This document shows, one piece after another, positions 1-8,463 of a stretch of 35,063 bases of DNA (positions are counted from its first letter, which is position 1; the number at the start of each line of letters is the position of its first letter). Location: positions 1-35,063 of the forward strand of contig JAMPGV010000028.1 of NCBI GenBank assembly GCA_023663735.1. Reading direction: 5' to 3'. The notes beneath the pieces are model-generated. The model did no database searches, was not told where the DNA came from, and worked only from the letters and a program-made list of their open reading frames with translations. The DNA is from Muribaculum sp. (GTDB taxonomy: Bacteria; Bacillota; Clostridia; Lachnospirales; Lachnospiraceae). A program made the position numbers and the translations under genes.

Positions 1-108
<108 letters not shown>

Positions 109-153
109 GGCTATCTGAAAAAAGGAGTCAATCCTTTTTCGGATAGTCTTTTT
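109..153 (+). terminator. intrinsic terminator of an upstream transcript
   Basis: GGCTATCTGAAAAAAGGA pairs with TCCTTTTTCGGATAGTC, with two G-T pairs and one bulged A, across the 5-base loop GTCAA. It is followed by TTTTT. It points rightward and directly follows the frame-1 stop at 108, so it should close whatever transcript enters from the left. The radical SAM gene that follows then needs its own promoter. Confidence 0.8.
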
Positions 154-198
154 CTATAGGTGTTTGCGAAACTTCGCATAAAAGATTCAGTTTTGCGG

Positions 199-212
199 AA
201 AAGTATACTTTT
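199..212. promoter_or_regulatory. 14-bp palindrome with a TATACT -10-like core upstream of the radical SAM gene
   Basis: AAAAGTATACTTTT is a perfect palindrome about 20 bases before the start codon at 234. Its TATACT core could be a -10 box, but no convincing -35 lies 16-18 bases upstream. It could be a promoter, an operator, or both. This is the only regulatory-looking sequence between the terminator and the gene apart from the GGAGGAGAGG ribosome binding site. Confidence 0.3.
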
Positions 213-233
213 TCATCACAGGAGGAGAGGAAG

Positions 234-1214
234 ATGGAGAGAAGCAATCGTTTTATAAATATCTATAAAAGCTGTAACAATGGAAATAATAAAGAAAAAT
301 ATGATCAAATTAAATGTGGAAGGATTTCATTGCCTCGATACATAGACGTTGAGTTGACTAACTTTTGCAATTTTAGATGTTGTTTTTGCCCTACAGGTAC
401 TAAAAGTATGCAGCGCGTGAAAGGGTTTATGTCAGATACCGTGATCGAAGCATTAATTGACAACATAGAGAAATACAATATTCCGGGAGTTCGCTTTATT
501 CGCTGGGGTGAGCCGACAATGCACCCCAAGTATATTGAAGTAATACAAAAGATAAAACGTATTGGTGCCGCAGTTCACATTAACACAAATGGTTTGCTTT
601 TGGGAGAGGCGCAGATCAAGAAACTGATAGATATAGGGCTTGACAGTATTAAATTTTCATTTCAAGGTGCTGACGAGGGAACTTACAATGAGATGAGAGA
701 AGGAGGAGACTATAATCGTTTACTGGAAATAGTACGGCTGATGTATCAGTTACGAGGCGATAAACCTTATCCATATATTCAGATTACAACGACTTTAACC
801 GAGGAGAGTATTGAACAAATAAATCATTTTAAACAGGATATAGGAGATTATTGTGATTATTATAATATCGGCTATACAATACTAACTCATCTAAATGTAG
901 ATGATATGAAAGTTGATGAAGAAGAGAAAGAAAAAATTCGTCAATTACAACAACATGAGAAAATAAATCATATTTATCCGGAAGTATGTCAAGAAGCTTT
1001 TGATAAATTATCAATTAATTGGAATGGCGATGTAACATTATGTTGCGCCGACTATGATAATTATTTAGTGGTCGGAAACATTTTAGATATGGATTTAAAG
1101 CAACTTTTTAACAGCAATGCAGCAAATCAATATAGAGATATGATTGTAGAGAAACAATATGAACGTATTAAATGCTGCAGTACGTGTTATCAAACCGTTT
1201 CATGGCAAAAATAG
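234..1214 (+). CDS. radical SAM protein with SPASM-type C-terminal cysteines
   Basis: The 326-residue protein has the radical SAM motif CX3CX2C at Cys45, Cys49 and Cys52 (CNFRCCFC), which binds the [4Fe-4S] cluster that cleaves S-adenosylmethionine. An RWGEPTMHP stretch matches the GGEP motif of the family. Cys252, Cys270/271, Cys314/315 and Cys318 form a SPASM-like auxiliary cluster domain. SPASM enzymes modify peptides, sugars or aminoglycoside-like substrates; nothing here identifies the substrate, and no precursor peptide is evident nearby. The start has a good GGAGGAGAGG ribosome binding site. Base composition is clearly AT-richer than the neighbours and AT-ending codons are frequent, which suggests acquisition by transfer. 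It is followed by 277 bases without a gene. Confidence 0.88.
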   Translation: MERSNRFINIYKSCNNGNNKEKYDQIKCGRISLPRYIDVELTNFCNFRCCFCPTGTKSMQRVKGFMSDTVIEALIDNIEKYNIPGVRFIRWGEPTMHPKYIEVIQKIKRIGAAVHINTNGLLLGEAQIKKLIDIGLDSIKFSFQGADEGTYNEMREGGDYNRLLEIVRLMYQLRGDKPYPYIQITTTLTEESIEQINHFKQDIGDYCDYYNIGYTILTHLNVDDMKVDEEEKEKIRQLQQHEKINHIYPEVCQEAFDKLSINWNGDVTLCCADYDNYLVVGNILDMDLKQLFNSNAANQYRDMIVEKQYERIKCCSTCYQTVSWQK

Positions 1215-1335
1215 GATGATAGTTTTCATTTGAAGATTTTGAATTTGTCGAAAAATACTTAAAATAAAAGGCGTAAGACACCATCCAGAGTGACAGACAA
1301 ATTAGTATTGCCTATCCGGTTGCTGACGAACACCA

Positions 1336-1363
1336 GCCAACGAGAAGAAAATCTCGGATTGGC
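1336..1363. other. small hairpin in the gap between the radical SAM gene and ilvE
   Basis: GCCAACGAGA and TCTCG-GA-TTGGC form a 10-bp stem with a two-base bulge and a six-base loop. No T run follows, so it is not a clear terminator. The surrounding gap (1215-1491) also has a stop-free frame from 1277 that runs into ilvE out of frame, but it has no start codon or ribosome binding site. Apart from the promoter at 1427-1455, nothing else is seen in the gap. Confidence 0.35.
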
Positions 1364-1426
1364 GATATTCCATTTTGCTTTCAAGGCGGCGGATGTTATA
1401 AAACAATCGCGAAGCATTGTGCGTTA

Positions 1427-1455
1427 TTGACTTTTCCTGAGAAAAGTATGATAAT
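1427..1455 (+). promoter_or_regulatory. sigmaA-type promoter of ilvE
   Basis: TTGACT (1427-1432) and GATAAT (1450-1455) are separated by exactly 17 bases. Each box matches the vegetative consensus at five of six positions. Transcription would start near 1462, giving a leader of about 30 bases to the ilvE start at 1492, too short for a T-box or riboswitch. Confidence 0.7.
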
Positions 1456-1491
1456 AGGGGAAAGAAAACATCAGGAAAGAGGGAAGAACCA

Positions 1492-2517
1492 ATGGAAAAA
1501 AAGAATATTGACTGGGGAAATCTCGGGTTTGGTTATGTTCAGACAGACAAGCGGTATGTGTCCAATTTTAAGGACGGCGCTTGGGATGCGGGCGCGCTGG
1601 TGGAAGACGCCAATATCACGATGAATGAGTGCGCGGGAGTATTGCAGTATGCGCAGACCGTCTTCGAGGGTTTGAAGGCATATACCACCGAGGATGGGCG
1701 CATTGTGACCTTCCGTCCTGATTTGAACGCAGAGCGGATGATGGATTCCGCAGCGCGGCTGGAAATGCCCGTGTTTCCCAAAGAGCGCTTCGTGGAGGCC
1801 GTGACGCAGGTGGTGTCGGCCAACGCCGCGTATGTACCTCCCTACGGGAGCGGCGCGACGCTCTACATACGTCCCTATCTGTTCGGGATCAATCCGGTTA
1901 TCGGCGTGAAACCTGCGGACGAATATCAGTTTAGAATGTTTTGTACGCCGGTCGGCCCTTATTTCAAAGGCGGTGTAAAACCCCTGACCATCTGTGTCAG
2001 CGATTTTGACCGTGCAGCGCCCCATGGAACCGGGCATATCAAGGCGGGACTGAATTACGCCATGAGTCTTCATGCCATTATGACCGCGCACAAGGCGGGA
2101 TTTGACGAGAATATGTATCTGGATCCCGGCACCCGCAGCAAGGTGGAGGAGACGGGCGGAGCCAACTTCCTCTTTGTGACCAAGGACGGCAAGGTGGTGA
2201 CTCCGAAGTCCGGCAGTATTCTGCCCTCCATTACCCGCCGCTCGCTGGTGCATGTGGCCAAGGAGTATCTGGGACTTGAGGTGGAGGAGAGAGAAGTTCT
2301 GCTGGAAGAGGTGCAGGATTTTGCGGAGTGCGGACTCTGCGGCACCGCGGCGGTCATCTCCCCCGTGGGCAAGATTGTGGATCACGGCAGGGAGATCTGT
2401 CTGCCCAGCGGTATGAGCGAGATGGGTCCCGTGACGAAGAAGCTCTACGACACCCTCACCGGAATCCAGATGGGACGCATTGAAGCGCCCGAGGGCTGGA
2501 TTCACGTGATCGAATAA
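1492..2517 (+). CDS. ilvE: branched-chain amino acid aminotransferase
   Basis: A 341-residue fold-type IV PLP aminotransferase of the usual length for this family. It transfers amino groups between glutamate and the 2-keto acids of leucine, isoleucine and valine, in the last step of their synthesis and the first of their breakdown. The PLP-binding lysine is Lys184 in GTGHIKAGLNYA. The segment VEETGGANFLFV matches the BCAT signature, and TVFEGLKAY near residue 60 is typical of the eukaryote-like (IIb) BCAT branch. The start follows an AAAGAGGGA ribosome binding site. The gene sits alone between its own promoter and a long hairpin, with no ilv or leu genes nearby. Function is well supported; exact substrate range is inferred. 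Confidence 0.96.
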   Translation: MEKKNIDWGNLGFGYVQTDKRYVSNFKDGAWDAGALVEDANITMNECAGVLQYAQTVFEGLKAYTTEDGRIVTFRPDLNAERMMDSAARLEMPVFPKERFVEAVTQVVSANAAYVPPYGSGATLYIRPYLFGINPVIGVKPADEYQFRMFCTPVGPYFKGGVKPLTICVSDFDRAAPHGTGHIKAGLNYAMSLHAIMTAHKAGFDENMYLDPGTRSKVEETGGANFLFVTKDGKVVTPKSGSILPSITRRSLVHVAKEYLGLEVEEREVLLEEVQDFAECGLCGTAAVISPVGKIVDHGREICLPSGMSEMGPVTKKLYDTLTGIQMGRIEAPEGWIHVIE

Positions 2518-2561
2518 TTGAGCTTAAGAAGCAGGTACTTGCGGAACGCTTTTCAAAACAG

Positions 2562-2624
2562 AAAGTGGGCAGGATGAACGGACAACGTTTCGGAAACCGA
2601 TCCGTTCATCCTGACCACTTTTGT
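2562..2624 (+). terminator. long-stem hairpin, probable ilvE terminator
   Basis: A 21-bp stem (2562-2582 with 2601-2621) has a single G-T pair and encloses an 18-base loop that can fold again (GTTTC/GAAAC). The 3' arm ends in ACTTTTG, a short T run. The stem is longer than a typical terminator, but its place just after the ilvE stop and before the next gene fits that role. Confidence 0.65.
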
Positions 2625-2682
2625 ACCTTATAGGAAATCGAATACACGATTGTGGAATAGAAACAAGCAAAGGAGAAGCGGT

Positions 2683-3300
2683 ATGAAGGTATTGATGATT
2701 AACGGCAGTCCCCGCATCGGCGGAAACACTTCCATTGCATTGCAGGAGATGGTCAAAATCTTTGACGCCGAAGGCGTGGAGACGGAAATTCTGCAGATCG
2801 GCAATCAGGATATCCGCAGCTGTATTGCCTGCGGCGCGTGCGCGCAAAGAGGAAAATGCGTGTTTGAGGATGCAGTAAACGAGGCGGCGGCCAAATTCGA
2901 GGCTTGCGACGGGCTGGTGGCGGCCAGTCCGGTCTATTACGGTTCGGCGAACGCGACGTTAGTGGCATTCCTCACCAGATTGTTCTACAGCACGAATTTT
3001 GACAAGACCATGAAGGTGGGAGCCAGCGTGGTCTGCGCCAGAAGGGGCGGCTTGTCCGCAGCTTTCGACGAGCTGAATAAATTTTTTACCATCAGCGGAA
3101 TGCCCGTGGCGTCCAGCCAGTATTGGAACAGTATCCACGGCAGGGAGGCGGGCGAGGCCGCGCAGGACGCAGAGGGACTGCAGACCATGCGGACGCTGGC
3201 GAGAAATATGGTGTTTTTGATGCGGAGCATTGCTCTTGGCAGAGAGGCTTACGGACTGCCGGAACAGGAAACGTTCGAGCGGACGAATTTTATCCGTTGA
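2683..3300 (+). CDS. iron-sulfur flavoprotein / NADPH-dependent FMN reductase family
   Basis: A 205-residue flavodoxin-like oxidoreductase. The N-terminus KVLMINGSPRIGGNTSIAL is the FMN phosphate-binding loop of the family. The compact cysteine motif CX2CX2CX5C (CIACGACAQRGKC, about residues 46-58) is the hallmark of iron-sulfur flavoproteins that carry a [4Fe-4S] cluster beside FMN. The SPVYYGS segment lines the flavin site in relatives. Such proteins move electrons in anaerobes, often in oxidative-stress defence or reductive detoxification; the natural partner is unknown. ATG 2683 was chosen over an upstream TTG at 2650 because AAAGGAGAAG sits at the right distance. The following nuclease gene starts 35 bases downstream, so they may be cotranscribed. 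Confidence 0.85.
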   Translation: MKVLMINGSPRIGGNTSIALQEMVKIFDAEGVETEILQIGNQDIRSCIACGACAQRGKCVFEDAVNEAAAKFEACDGLVAASPVYYGSANATLVAFLTRLFYSTNFDKTMKVGASVVCARRGGLSAAFDELNKFFTISGMPVASSQYWNSIHGREAGEAAQDAEGLQTMRTLARNMVFLMRSIALGREAYGLPEQETFERTNFIR

Positions 3301-3335
3301 GCAAAATGGAATTCCGTGGAAGGAGGGATCGTTTC

Positions 3336-4451
3336 GTGGGTCTCAAAGTGATCCATTGCGCGGACGTACATCTGGATTCCAGACTGTCTGCAAATCTGGA
3401 CGAGCGCAGGGCAAAGATTAGGAGAGAAGAAATTCTGCATACGTTTCTGCGGATGATCGACTATGCGGCGCGGGAACAGGTGTCTGCCATCCTGATCGCG
3501 GGGGACTTGTTTGACACGGGGCGGGTGCGGGCCAGCGTGCGCAACGCGGTGGAGGACGCCATCCGAAAGCACCCGGCAATCGACTTTTATCTGCTGCGGG
3601 GCAATCACGACGCGGCGGGATTTCTGGACGCGCTGGAGGAGCGGCCGGAGAACCTGAAGCTGTTTGGCGCGGCGTGGACAAGTTATACGCTCAACCCGGA
3701 GGGCGCGGGCAACATTGTGCTTACGGGGGCGGAGCTGACGCGGGAAAACGCCGGCCTTCTCTATGGCAGCCTTGTGCTTCCGTATGACCGGTTTCATCTG
3801 GTGGCCTTGCACGGACAGCAGAATCAGTATACGAGCCGCAACAGGGCGGAGGTGATCGCGCTGGAAGAGCTGCGGAACAAAGGGATCGATTATCTGGCGC
3901 TGGGACATGTCCATGCGTATCACAGGGAGGCGCTGGACAAACGGGGAATCTGGTGTTACAGCGGATGTCTGGAGGGCAGGGGGTTTGACGAGTGCGGCGA
4001 ACACGGTTTCGTGCTGCTGGACATTGACGAGGAGAGTCTGCGCTACTGCGCCAAGCTGGTTCCGTTTGCCGAGAGGAGGCTGTACGCGCCGGAGGTGGAC
4101 GTGACCGGATGCACGACGTCCGTCCAGATGGCCGGGCGGGTGGATGAGGCGCTGGCGGAGGCCGGATTTTCCCCGAAAGATCTGGTGAAGGTGGTGCTGA
4201 AGGGCTGCGTGGATGTGGCCTGTGAGAAAAATACGGAGTTTATCAGGAAGGGGCTGGAAGACCGGTTCTTTTTCGTGAAGGTGTACGATGAGACGAAGCT
4301 GACGGTAGACTTCGACAGCTTTCTTACGGATCTGTCCCTGAAAGGGGAATTTGTGCGTCAGGTCCGGGAGGCCGAAGAGCTGGACGAGGAGACCAAGTCC
4401 GTCGTGATCCGCTACGGCCTGCAGGCATTGGCCGGGGAGGACATCGAGTAG
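3336..4451 (+). CDS. YhaO/SbcD-like metallophosphoesterase (DNA repair exonuclease family)
   Basis: A 371-residue Mre11/SbcD-type calcineurin-like phosphoesterase. Metal ligands are visible: Asp10-x-His12 (CADVHLD), Asp57 in GDLFD, Asn90-His91-Asp in GNHD, a His in VALHGQQ and a His pair in GHVHAY. It most resembles Bacillus YhaO rather than SbcD proper, because its partner YhaN-like ATPase follows directly. Family members act as Mn-dependent DNA nucleases in double-strand-end processing; the role of YhaO itself is poorly defined. GTG 3336 is preferred because AGGAGGG lies 8 bases upstream and the D-x-H motif then falls near the N-terminus as usual; ATG 3306 is in frame but lacks a ribosome binding site. 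Its stop directly abuts the next ATG. Confidence 0.88.
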   Translation: MGLKVIHCADVHLDSRLSANLDERRAKIRREEILHTFLRMIDYAAREQVSAILIAGDLFDTGRVRASVRNAVEDAIRKHPAIDFYLLRGNHDAAGFLDALEERPENLKLFGAAWTSYTLNPEGAGNIVLTGAELTRENAGLLYGSLVLPYDRFHLVALHGQQNQYTSRNRAEVIALEELRNKGIDYLALGHVHAYHREALDKRGIWCYSGCLEGRGFDECGEHGFVLLDIDEESLRYCAKLVPFAERRLYAPEVDVTGCTTSVQMAGRVDEALAEAGFSPKDLVKVVLKGCVDVACEKNTEFIRKGLEDRFFFVKVYDETKLTVDFDSFLTDLSLKGEFVRQVREAEELDEETKSVVIRYGLQALAGEDIE

Positions 4452-7244
4452 ATGCGTTTGGTGAGATGTCATATCGACAATTTTGGAAAATTTTCGGATT
4501 ACGAGGTGGACTTTACCGGGAATCCCTGCGTCTTCCGGGAGCCGAACGGCTGGGGCAAGAGTACCCTCGCCGCCTTTATCAAGGTGATGTTCTATGGGTT
4601 CGCCAACGAGAAGAAGCGGGGGGATGCGCTGGAGCGGGAGCGGATGCGCTATAAGCCCTGGCAGGGGGGAAGCTACGGCGGCGAACTGGAATTTGAGGCG
4701 GGCGGGAAGCGGTATCTGCTGAACCGGACGTTCGGGAGCAAAGAGTCGGCGGATACGTTCCTGCTCTATGACGCGGCCACGAATCTGCCCAGCAATGACT
4801 TTAGCGCCAATATCGGGGAGGAACTGTTCCAGATCAATCAGGAATCCTTTCTGCGCACGGTGTATATCGCCCAAAATGACTGTTACACGGCGGCCACGGA
4901 CAGCATCAACGCCAAGATCGGAAACCTGTCGGAGTGTCTGGACGATATGAGCAATTACGAGAAGGCGCAGCAGGCGGTCAAGGATCTGTGGAACAGCCTG
5001 AATCCTGCCAGAAAGAGCGGCTCCCGCTCCTTAAAGCGGCAGAAGGAGGAGATTGCGCAGCTGCGGGAGGAACTGCGGCGGACGGATGCGGTGGAACAGG
5101 CGGTGTCGGAGCTGGAGGAGAAGCTCGGTGCATGTCTTGCCCGCAGGGAGGAACGGATGGATGGCCGCAAGGCCGCACAGGCCGCATGGGAGGCGGCGGC
5201 CGCCGCACAGGCCGTGGAGGCCAGACGAACCCATTATGAGAGCATTTTGCAGCAATATGAAGAGAAGGCGCGGAGTGCGGAGGAAACGCTGGCCGCGCTG
5301 GGGGGAAAGGCGCCGGAACGGGAAACCCTGCGGCGGATGCAGGATGTGCGGGGACAGATGATCCGGCGGGAGTCGGAGGCGGACGCATGTGCGCTGGAGG
5401 AGGCGGAGCGGGAGAGGCTCTCTTGGCTGCGCACCCGTTTCCGGGAGGGAATCCCCCCGCAGGGAACATTAAGACGGGGAGAGGCGCTTTTGGAGCGGCT
5501 GGAGACGCTTCGGACACAGGCCGCAGAACACCGTCTTTCCGGCGGGGAGCTTTTGGAATATCAAACGCTGCAAGCGCGCTTTCTCAGCCAGAAGGACTGC
5601 ACGGAAGCGCAGGCCGCCGAACTGCTCCGCAGATTGGACGGGGGCGTGGCGGAACTGAATCTGTATATCGAGAAGGAGAGCGGTCTTGCGACCAAGAAAG
5701 CTGCGTTAGGTTCCATGCGGATGTTGGAGCGGAGCGTGGAAGACAGCCGGGGACGAGAAAGGCGGGACAAGCGTTTCCGGCCAAGCGCCATCAGCACGAT
5801 TCTGGCGGGACTTGCGTTCGTGTGCCTGATTGCGGGCGGCGTCCTGCTGGGGACGGGCAGGTATGCGGCGGGCGTTGCGCCGCTTAGTGCGGGCGTTGTG
5901 CTGACGGCGGCCGCGGTGTGGAGCGTTGTACGCCGCGGAGGGACGTCCGGGCGCAGCGGTTCGGAGGACGCCCTGTACTCAGGGGGCGAGGCGTCGGAGG
6001 GGACTGCCGCGCTGGAGCGGGAGATCGCGCAGGACGAGAGCCGGATGCAGGAGGCGGAGCGCTATGCTGCGGACTGTCTGAACGCGTTCGGCATGGATTT
6101 GTCGGATTTTGGAGGAGACGTCAGACAGGCGAGAGACGCGCTGTACGGTCTGCGGCATGATTGGCAGCGTCTGGGCTGTCTGCGAGCCAGAGAGTCCGAC
6201 TATCTGCAGAAGGGATACGAGGACAAAATGCGGGACGCGCGGGAAGAGATCGGGGAGATCCTGCGACCCTATTGCGCGCAGGACGAGAGTCGTCTGCGGG
6301 ACGAGAGGCTGGCGGAGCTGTATGAAGAGCTGTGCAGGGATGTGCGGCAGTTTGCGGAGCTTGCGGACAGAGCCGGGAAGTGGGAGAGAGCGCGGGAAGA
6401 GGCAGCGGCGCTTCGGACGCAGCTGGAGACGTTTCTGCGGGAGTACGGGCAGGGCGGTGAGGCGGATCCGGATGCGGCTCTTCGGGCAATTTCTCAGAAG
6501 ACGGCGGAATATGAGAAAGATCTGCAGGAATGGGACAGACTAAAGACAGAGCGTCAGGAGTTTGAGGCGTCCTGCGACGTCGGCCTGTTACAAGTCTCTG
6601 CGCCGCCCGCAGGGGAGACGCAGGAGGCGCTGCAGGCGCGCATGGAGGCGTTGGATGAGGAGACGCAGGATTTGTGGGAACAGGCGCGCGCCTATCGGGA
6701 GCAGCTGGATGAGAGACAGCAGGAGCTGGAGGAACTGGCGGACATGCGGGAACGGCTGGAAGAGCTGGAAGCGGTTTATGCGGCAGACTATGCGTATTAC
6801 ACGAATCTGGGCATCACGGGCGAGTACCTAAAGAGAGCCAAGGAGAGTTTGTCTGCCAAGTATATCGGCCCGATGTACGCGTCTTTCCGGCGCGGCTATG
6901 AACTGATTGCGGGAGAGTCCGGGGAGGACTTCCGCATGGATGCGGACATTCGTGTGAGCAGACGTGCCATGGGAGAGATGCGGGAGACCAAGGCGTTCAG
7001 TCTGGGCAGTCAGGATTTGATTTATATTGTGCTGCGGGTGGCGCTTGCGGATGCGATGTATGAGGGGGAGCGGCCGTTTTTGATTCTGGACGATTCTTTT
7101 GTGAATCTGGACGAGAAGCGCATGGAGTCGGCGTGGACGTTTTTGCAGGACACGGCGCGGCGGTATCAGGTGATTTATTTTACCTGCCACGGGAGCCGGG
7201 CGGGTTTGGAGAACCGGAGCGGTTTGGAGAGACAAAGCGTATGA
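4452..7244 (+). CDS. YhaN-like Rad50/SbcC-type AAA ATPase with a membrane hairpin
   Basis: A 930-residue SMC/Rad50-like ATPase, partner of the preceding nuclease. Walker A is EPNGWGKST (residues 30-37), with Glu where most relatives have Gly at the first position. Q-loop-like, ABC-signature-like (FSLGSQD) and Walker B (LILDD, about 877-881) elements close the head at the C-terminus. Two long, charge-rich coiled-coil blocks flank two hydrophobic segments at about 445-467 and 474-493, a feature of Bacillus YhaN that would tether the coiled coil to the membrane. It has no Zn-hook CXXC, unlike SbcC. The start touches the yhaO-like stop and the end overlaps the prsA-like start (ATGA), so the three genes are surely one operon. 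DNA-end processing near the membrane is inference. Confidence 0.87.
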   Translation: MRLVRCHIDNFGKFSDYEVDFTGNPCVFREPNGWGKSTLAAFIKVMFYGFANEKKRGDALERERMRYKPWQGGSYGGELEFEAGGKRYLLNRTFGSKESADTFLLYDAATNLPSNDFSANIGEELFQINQESFLRTVYIAQNDCYTAATDSINAKIGNLSECLDDMSNYEKAQQAVKDLWNSLNPARKSGSRSLKRQKEEIAQLREELRRTDAVEQAVSELEEKLGACLARREERMDGRKAAQAAWEAAAAAQAVEARRTHYESILQQYEEKARSAEETLAALGGKAPERETLRRMQDVRGQMIRRESEADACALEEAERERLSWLRTRFREGIPPQGTLRRGEALLERLETLRTQAAEHRLSGGELLEYQTLQARFLSQKDCTEAQAAELLRRLDGGVAELNLYIEKESGLATKKAALGSMRMLERSVEDSRGRERRDKRFRPSAISTILAGLAFVCLIAGGVLLGTGRYAAGVAPLSAGVVLTAAAVWSVVRRGGTSGRSGSEDALYSGGEASEGTAALEREIAQDESRMQEAERYAADCLNAFGMDLSDFGGDVRQARDALYGLRHDWQRLGCLRARESDYLQKGYEDKMRDAREEIGEILRPYCAQDESRLRDERLAELYEELCRDVRQFAELADRAGKWERAREEAAALRTQLETFLREYGQGGEADPDAALRAISQKTAEYEKDLQEWDRLKTERQEFEASCDVGLLQVSAPPAGETQEALQARMEALDEETQDLWEQARAYREQLDERQQELEELADMRERLEELEAVYAADYAYYTNLGITGEYLKRAKESLSAKYIGPMYASFRRGYELIAGESGEDFRMDADIRVSRRAMGEMRETKAFSLGSQDLIYIVLRVALADAMYEGERPFLILDDSFVNLDEKRMESAWTFLQDTARRYQVIYFTCHGSRAGLENRSGLERQSV

Positions 7245-8293
7245 AAAAATGGAAAATCGCAGCGGCGGGATGTCTGGCGGCCGCTTTGCTGTTCTCCTCC
7301 TGCGGCAGGGGAGACGGCACCCGGGTGGTGTTCACCACGGGATTTGGCAGGGACGAGGTGTTCCGCATCGAGGACGAGAGCTGCCGGGTGGATGAGATCA
7401 TGGTGTATCTGACCACGATCCAGAATCAGTATGAAAACGTGTACGGGGAAGAGATCTGGAACACGGAACTGGACGGCGTGACGCTGGAGGAGAACGTGAA
7501 AGAGACCGTGCTGGCCAGAATCGCGCAGGTGAAGACCATGTATCTTCTGGCGCTGGAAAAGGGCGTGTCCCTCGACGAGGAGGAGAACGCGCTGGTGACG
7601 CGGGCGGCGGCGGCTTATTTTTCCTCCCTGAACGAGACCGAGATCGAAAAGATGGGCGTCTCGCAGGAGACTGTCCGGAAACTCTATATGGAATATGCCA
7701 TGGCGGAGAAGGTTTATGCCTATCTGATCGAAGATATCAATCCGGAGATCAGCGACGACGAGGCGCGCACGATCATTGTGCAGCATATTTTGCTCCGAAC
7801 TTACACCATGGACGGCGCGGGCAAGCGGGTGGATTACTCCGAGACGGCGCGGCAGGCGACTTACGCCAAAGCCTGTGAAATCCGGGAGATGGCGGTGTCC
7901 GGGGAAAGTGACTTCACGGAGCTTGCCTCCCGCTACAGCGAGGACACCAACATCACCTATTCGTTCGGGAAGGGAGAGATGGATGAACGGTTTGAGGAGG
8001 CGGCTTTTCTGCTGGAGACGGGCGAGGTCAGTCCCGTGGTGGAGAGCGAGAGCGGCTACCACATTATCAAATGCATCAATACCTTTGACCGGGAGGAGAC
8101 GGACGCCAATAAGCTGAAAATCGTGGAACAGCGCTGCCGGGAGGCCTTCGGACAGGAATACGACGTCTTTGTGGGGACGCTGGCCAAAAACTTGAACCAG
8201 TCCCTGTGGGAGGAGATCGAGCTGATCCATGACGATGCGGTGCGGACGGACAATTTTTTTGTGATTTATGAGCGGTATTTCGGTGGGGAATAG
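7241..8293 (+). CDS. PrsA-like lipoprotein with parvulin (PpiC) prolyl isomerase domain
   Basis: A 350-residue exported foldase. The N-terminus MKKWKIAAAGCLAAALLF is a signal peptide followed by a lipobox-like FSSC, predicting lipid attachment on the outer face of the membrane. A SurA-like N-terminal region (about 50-170) precedes a PpiC domain from about residue 182 (VQHILLRTY) to 285 (SGYHIIKCI), with FTELASRYSED and FGKGEMDERFEEAAF as core motifs. Such proteins help secreted proteins fold after translocation. ATG 7241 overlaps the previous stop (ATGA), a sign of translational coupling. In Bacillus, prsA also lies close to yhaN/yhaO, so the grouping is old. Confidence 0.9.
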   Translation: MKKWKIAAAGCLAAALLFSSCGRGDGTRVVFTTGFGRDEVFRIEDESCRVDEIMVYLTTIQNQYENVYGEEIWNTELDGVTLEENVKETVLARIAQVKTMYLLALEKGVSLDEEENALVTRAAAAYFSSLNETEIEKMGVSQETVRKLYMEYAMAEKVYAYLIEDINPEISDDEARTIIVQHILLRTYTMDGAGKRVDYSETARQATYAKACEIREMAVSGESDFTELASRYSEDTNITYSFGKGEMDERFEEAAFLLETGEVSPVVESESGYHIIKCINTFDREETDANKLKIVEQRCREAFGQEYDVFVGTLAKNLNQSLWEEIELIHDDAVRTDNFFVIYERYFGGE

Positions 8294-8363
8294 CGAGGAG
8301 ATCTTTTTAGAAAAATTTTAGAATTGGGAAAACCTAGAAAACCAGAGGGGTTTCATGAAGTTA

Positions 8364-8390
8364 TTAGCACTCTATTCAAATGAGTGCTAA
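8364..8390 (+). promoter_or_regulatory. CIRCE operator (HrcA binding site)
   Basis: TTAGCACTC, nine bases, then GAGTGCTAA: a perfect match to the CIRCE consensus bound by the heat-shock repressor HrcA. It ends 7 bases before the -35 box of the htpG promoter, so it lies upstream of the promoter rather than between promoter and gene as in most groE and dnaK operons. HrcA bound here could still block polymerase access. Chance occurrence of an 18-of-18 match is very unlikely. Confidence 0.95.
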
Positions 8391-8397
8391 TTTTCTG

Positions 8398-8426
8398 TTG
8401 ACTTTTGCAGGGACGTGCTTTAAACT
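8398..8426 (+). promoter_or_regulatory. sigmaA-type promoter of htpG
   Basis: TTGACT (8398-8403) and TAAACT (8421-8426) are 17 bases apart. The -35 matches five of six positions, the -10 four of six. Transcription would start near 8433, giving a leader of about 100 bases that contains the hairpin at 8464-8491. Heat induction through HrcA is the expected control. Confidence 0.65.
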
Positions 8427-8463
8427 GATTTTAAGAAAGCGCTTGAATCAGCGTTTCCCTAAA

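Noticed and set aside
1242-1256. CodY-like box upstream of ilvE
   Set aside because: AATTTGTCGAAAAAT has four mismatches and lies far upstream of the promoter; too weak.
1215-1491. T-box or riboswitch upstream of ilvE
   Set aside because: No T-box sequence or specifier-loop structure is present, and the promoter at 1427-1455 leaves only about 30 leader bases.
3249-4874. Minus-strand open frame of 541 codons opposite the yhaO-like gene
   Set aside because: It is a GC-driven shadow of the true forward genes, without domains, ribosome binding site or start context. The same holds for the long minus frames at 1471-2505, 7175-8230, 11020-11907, 12081-13304, 20243-21484 and 24157-25491.
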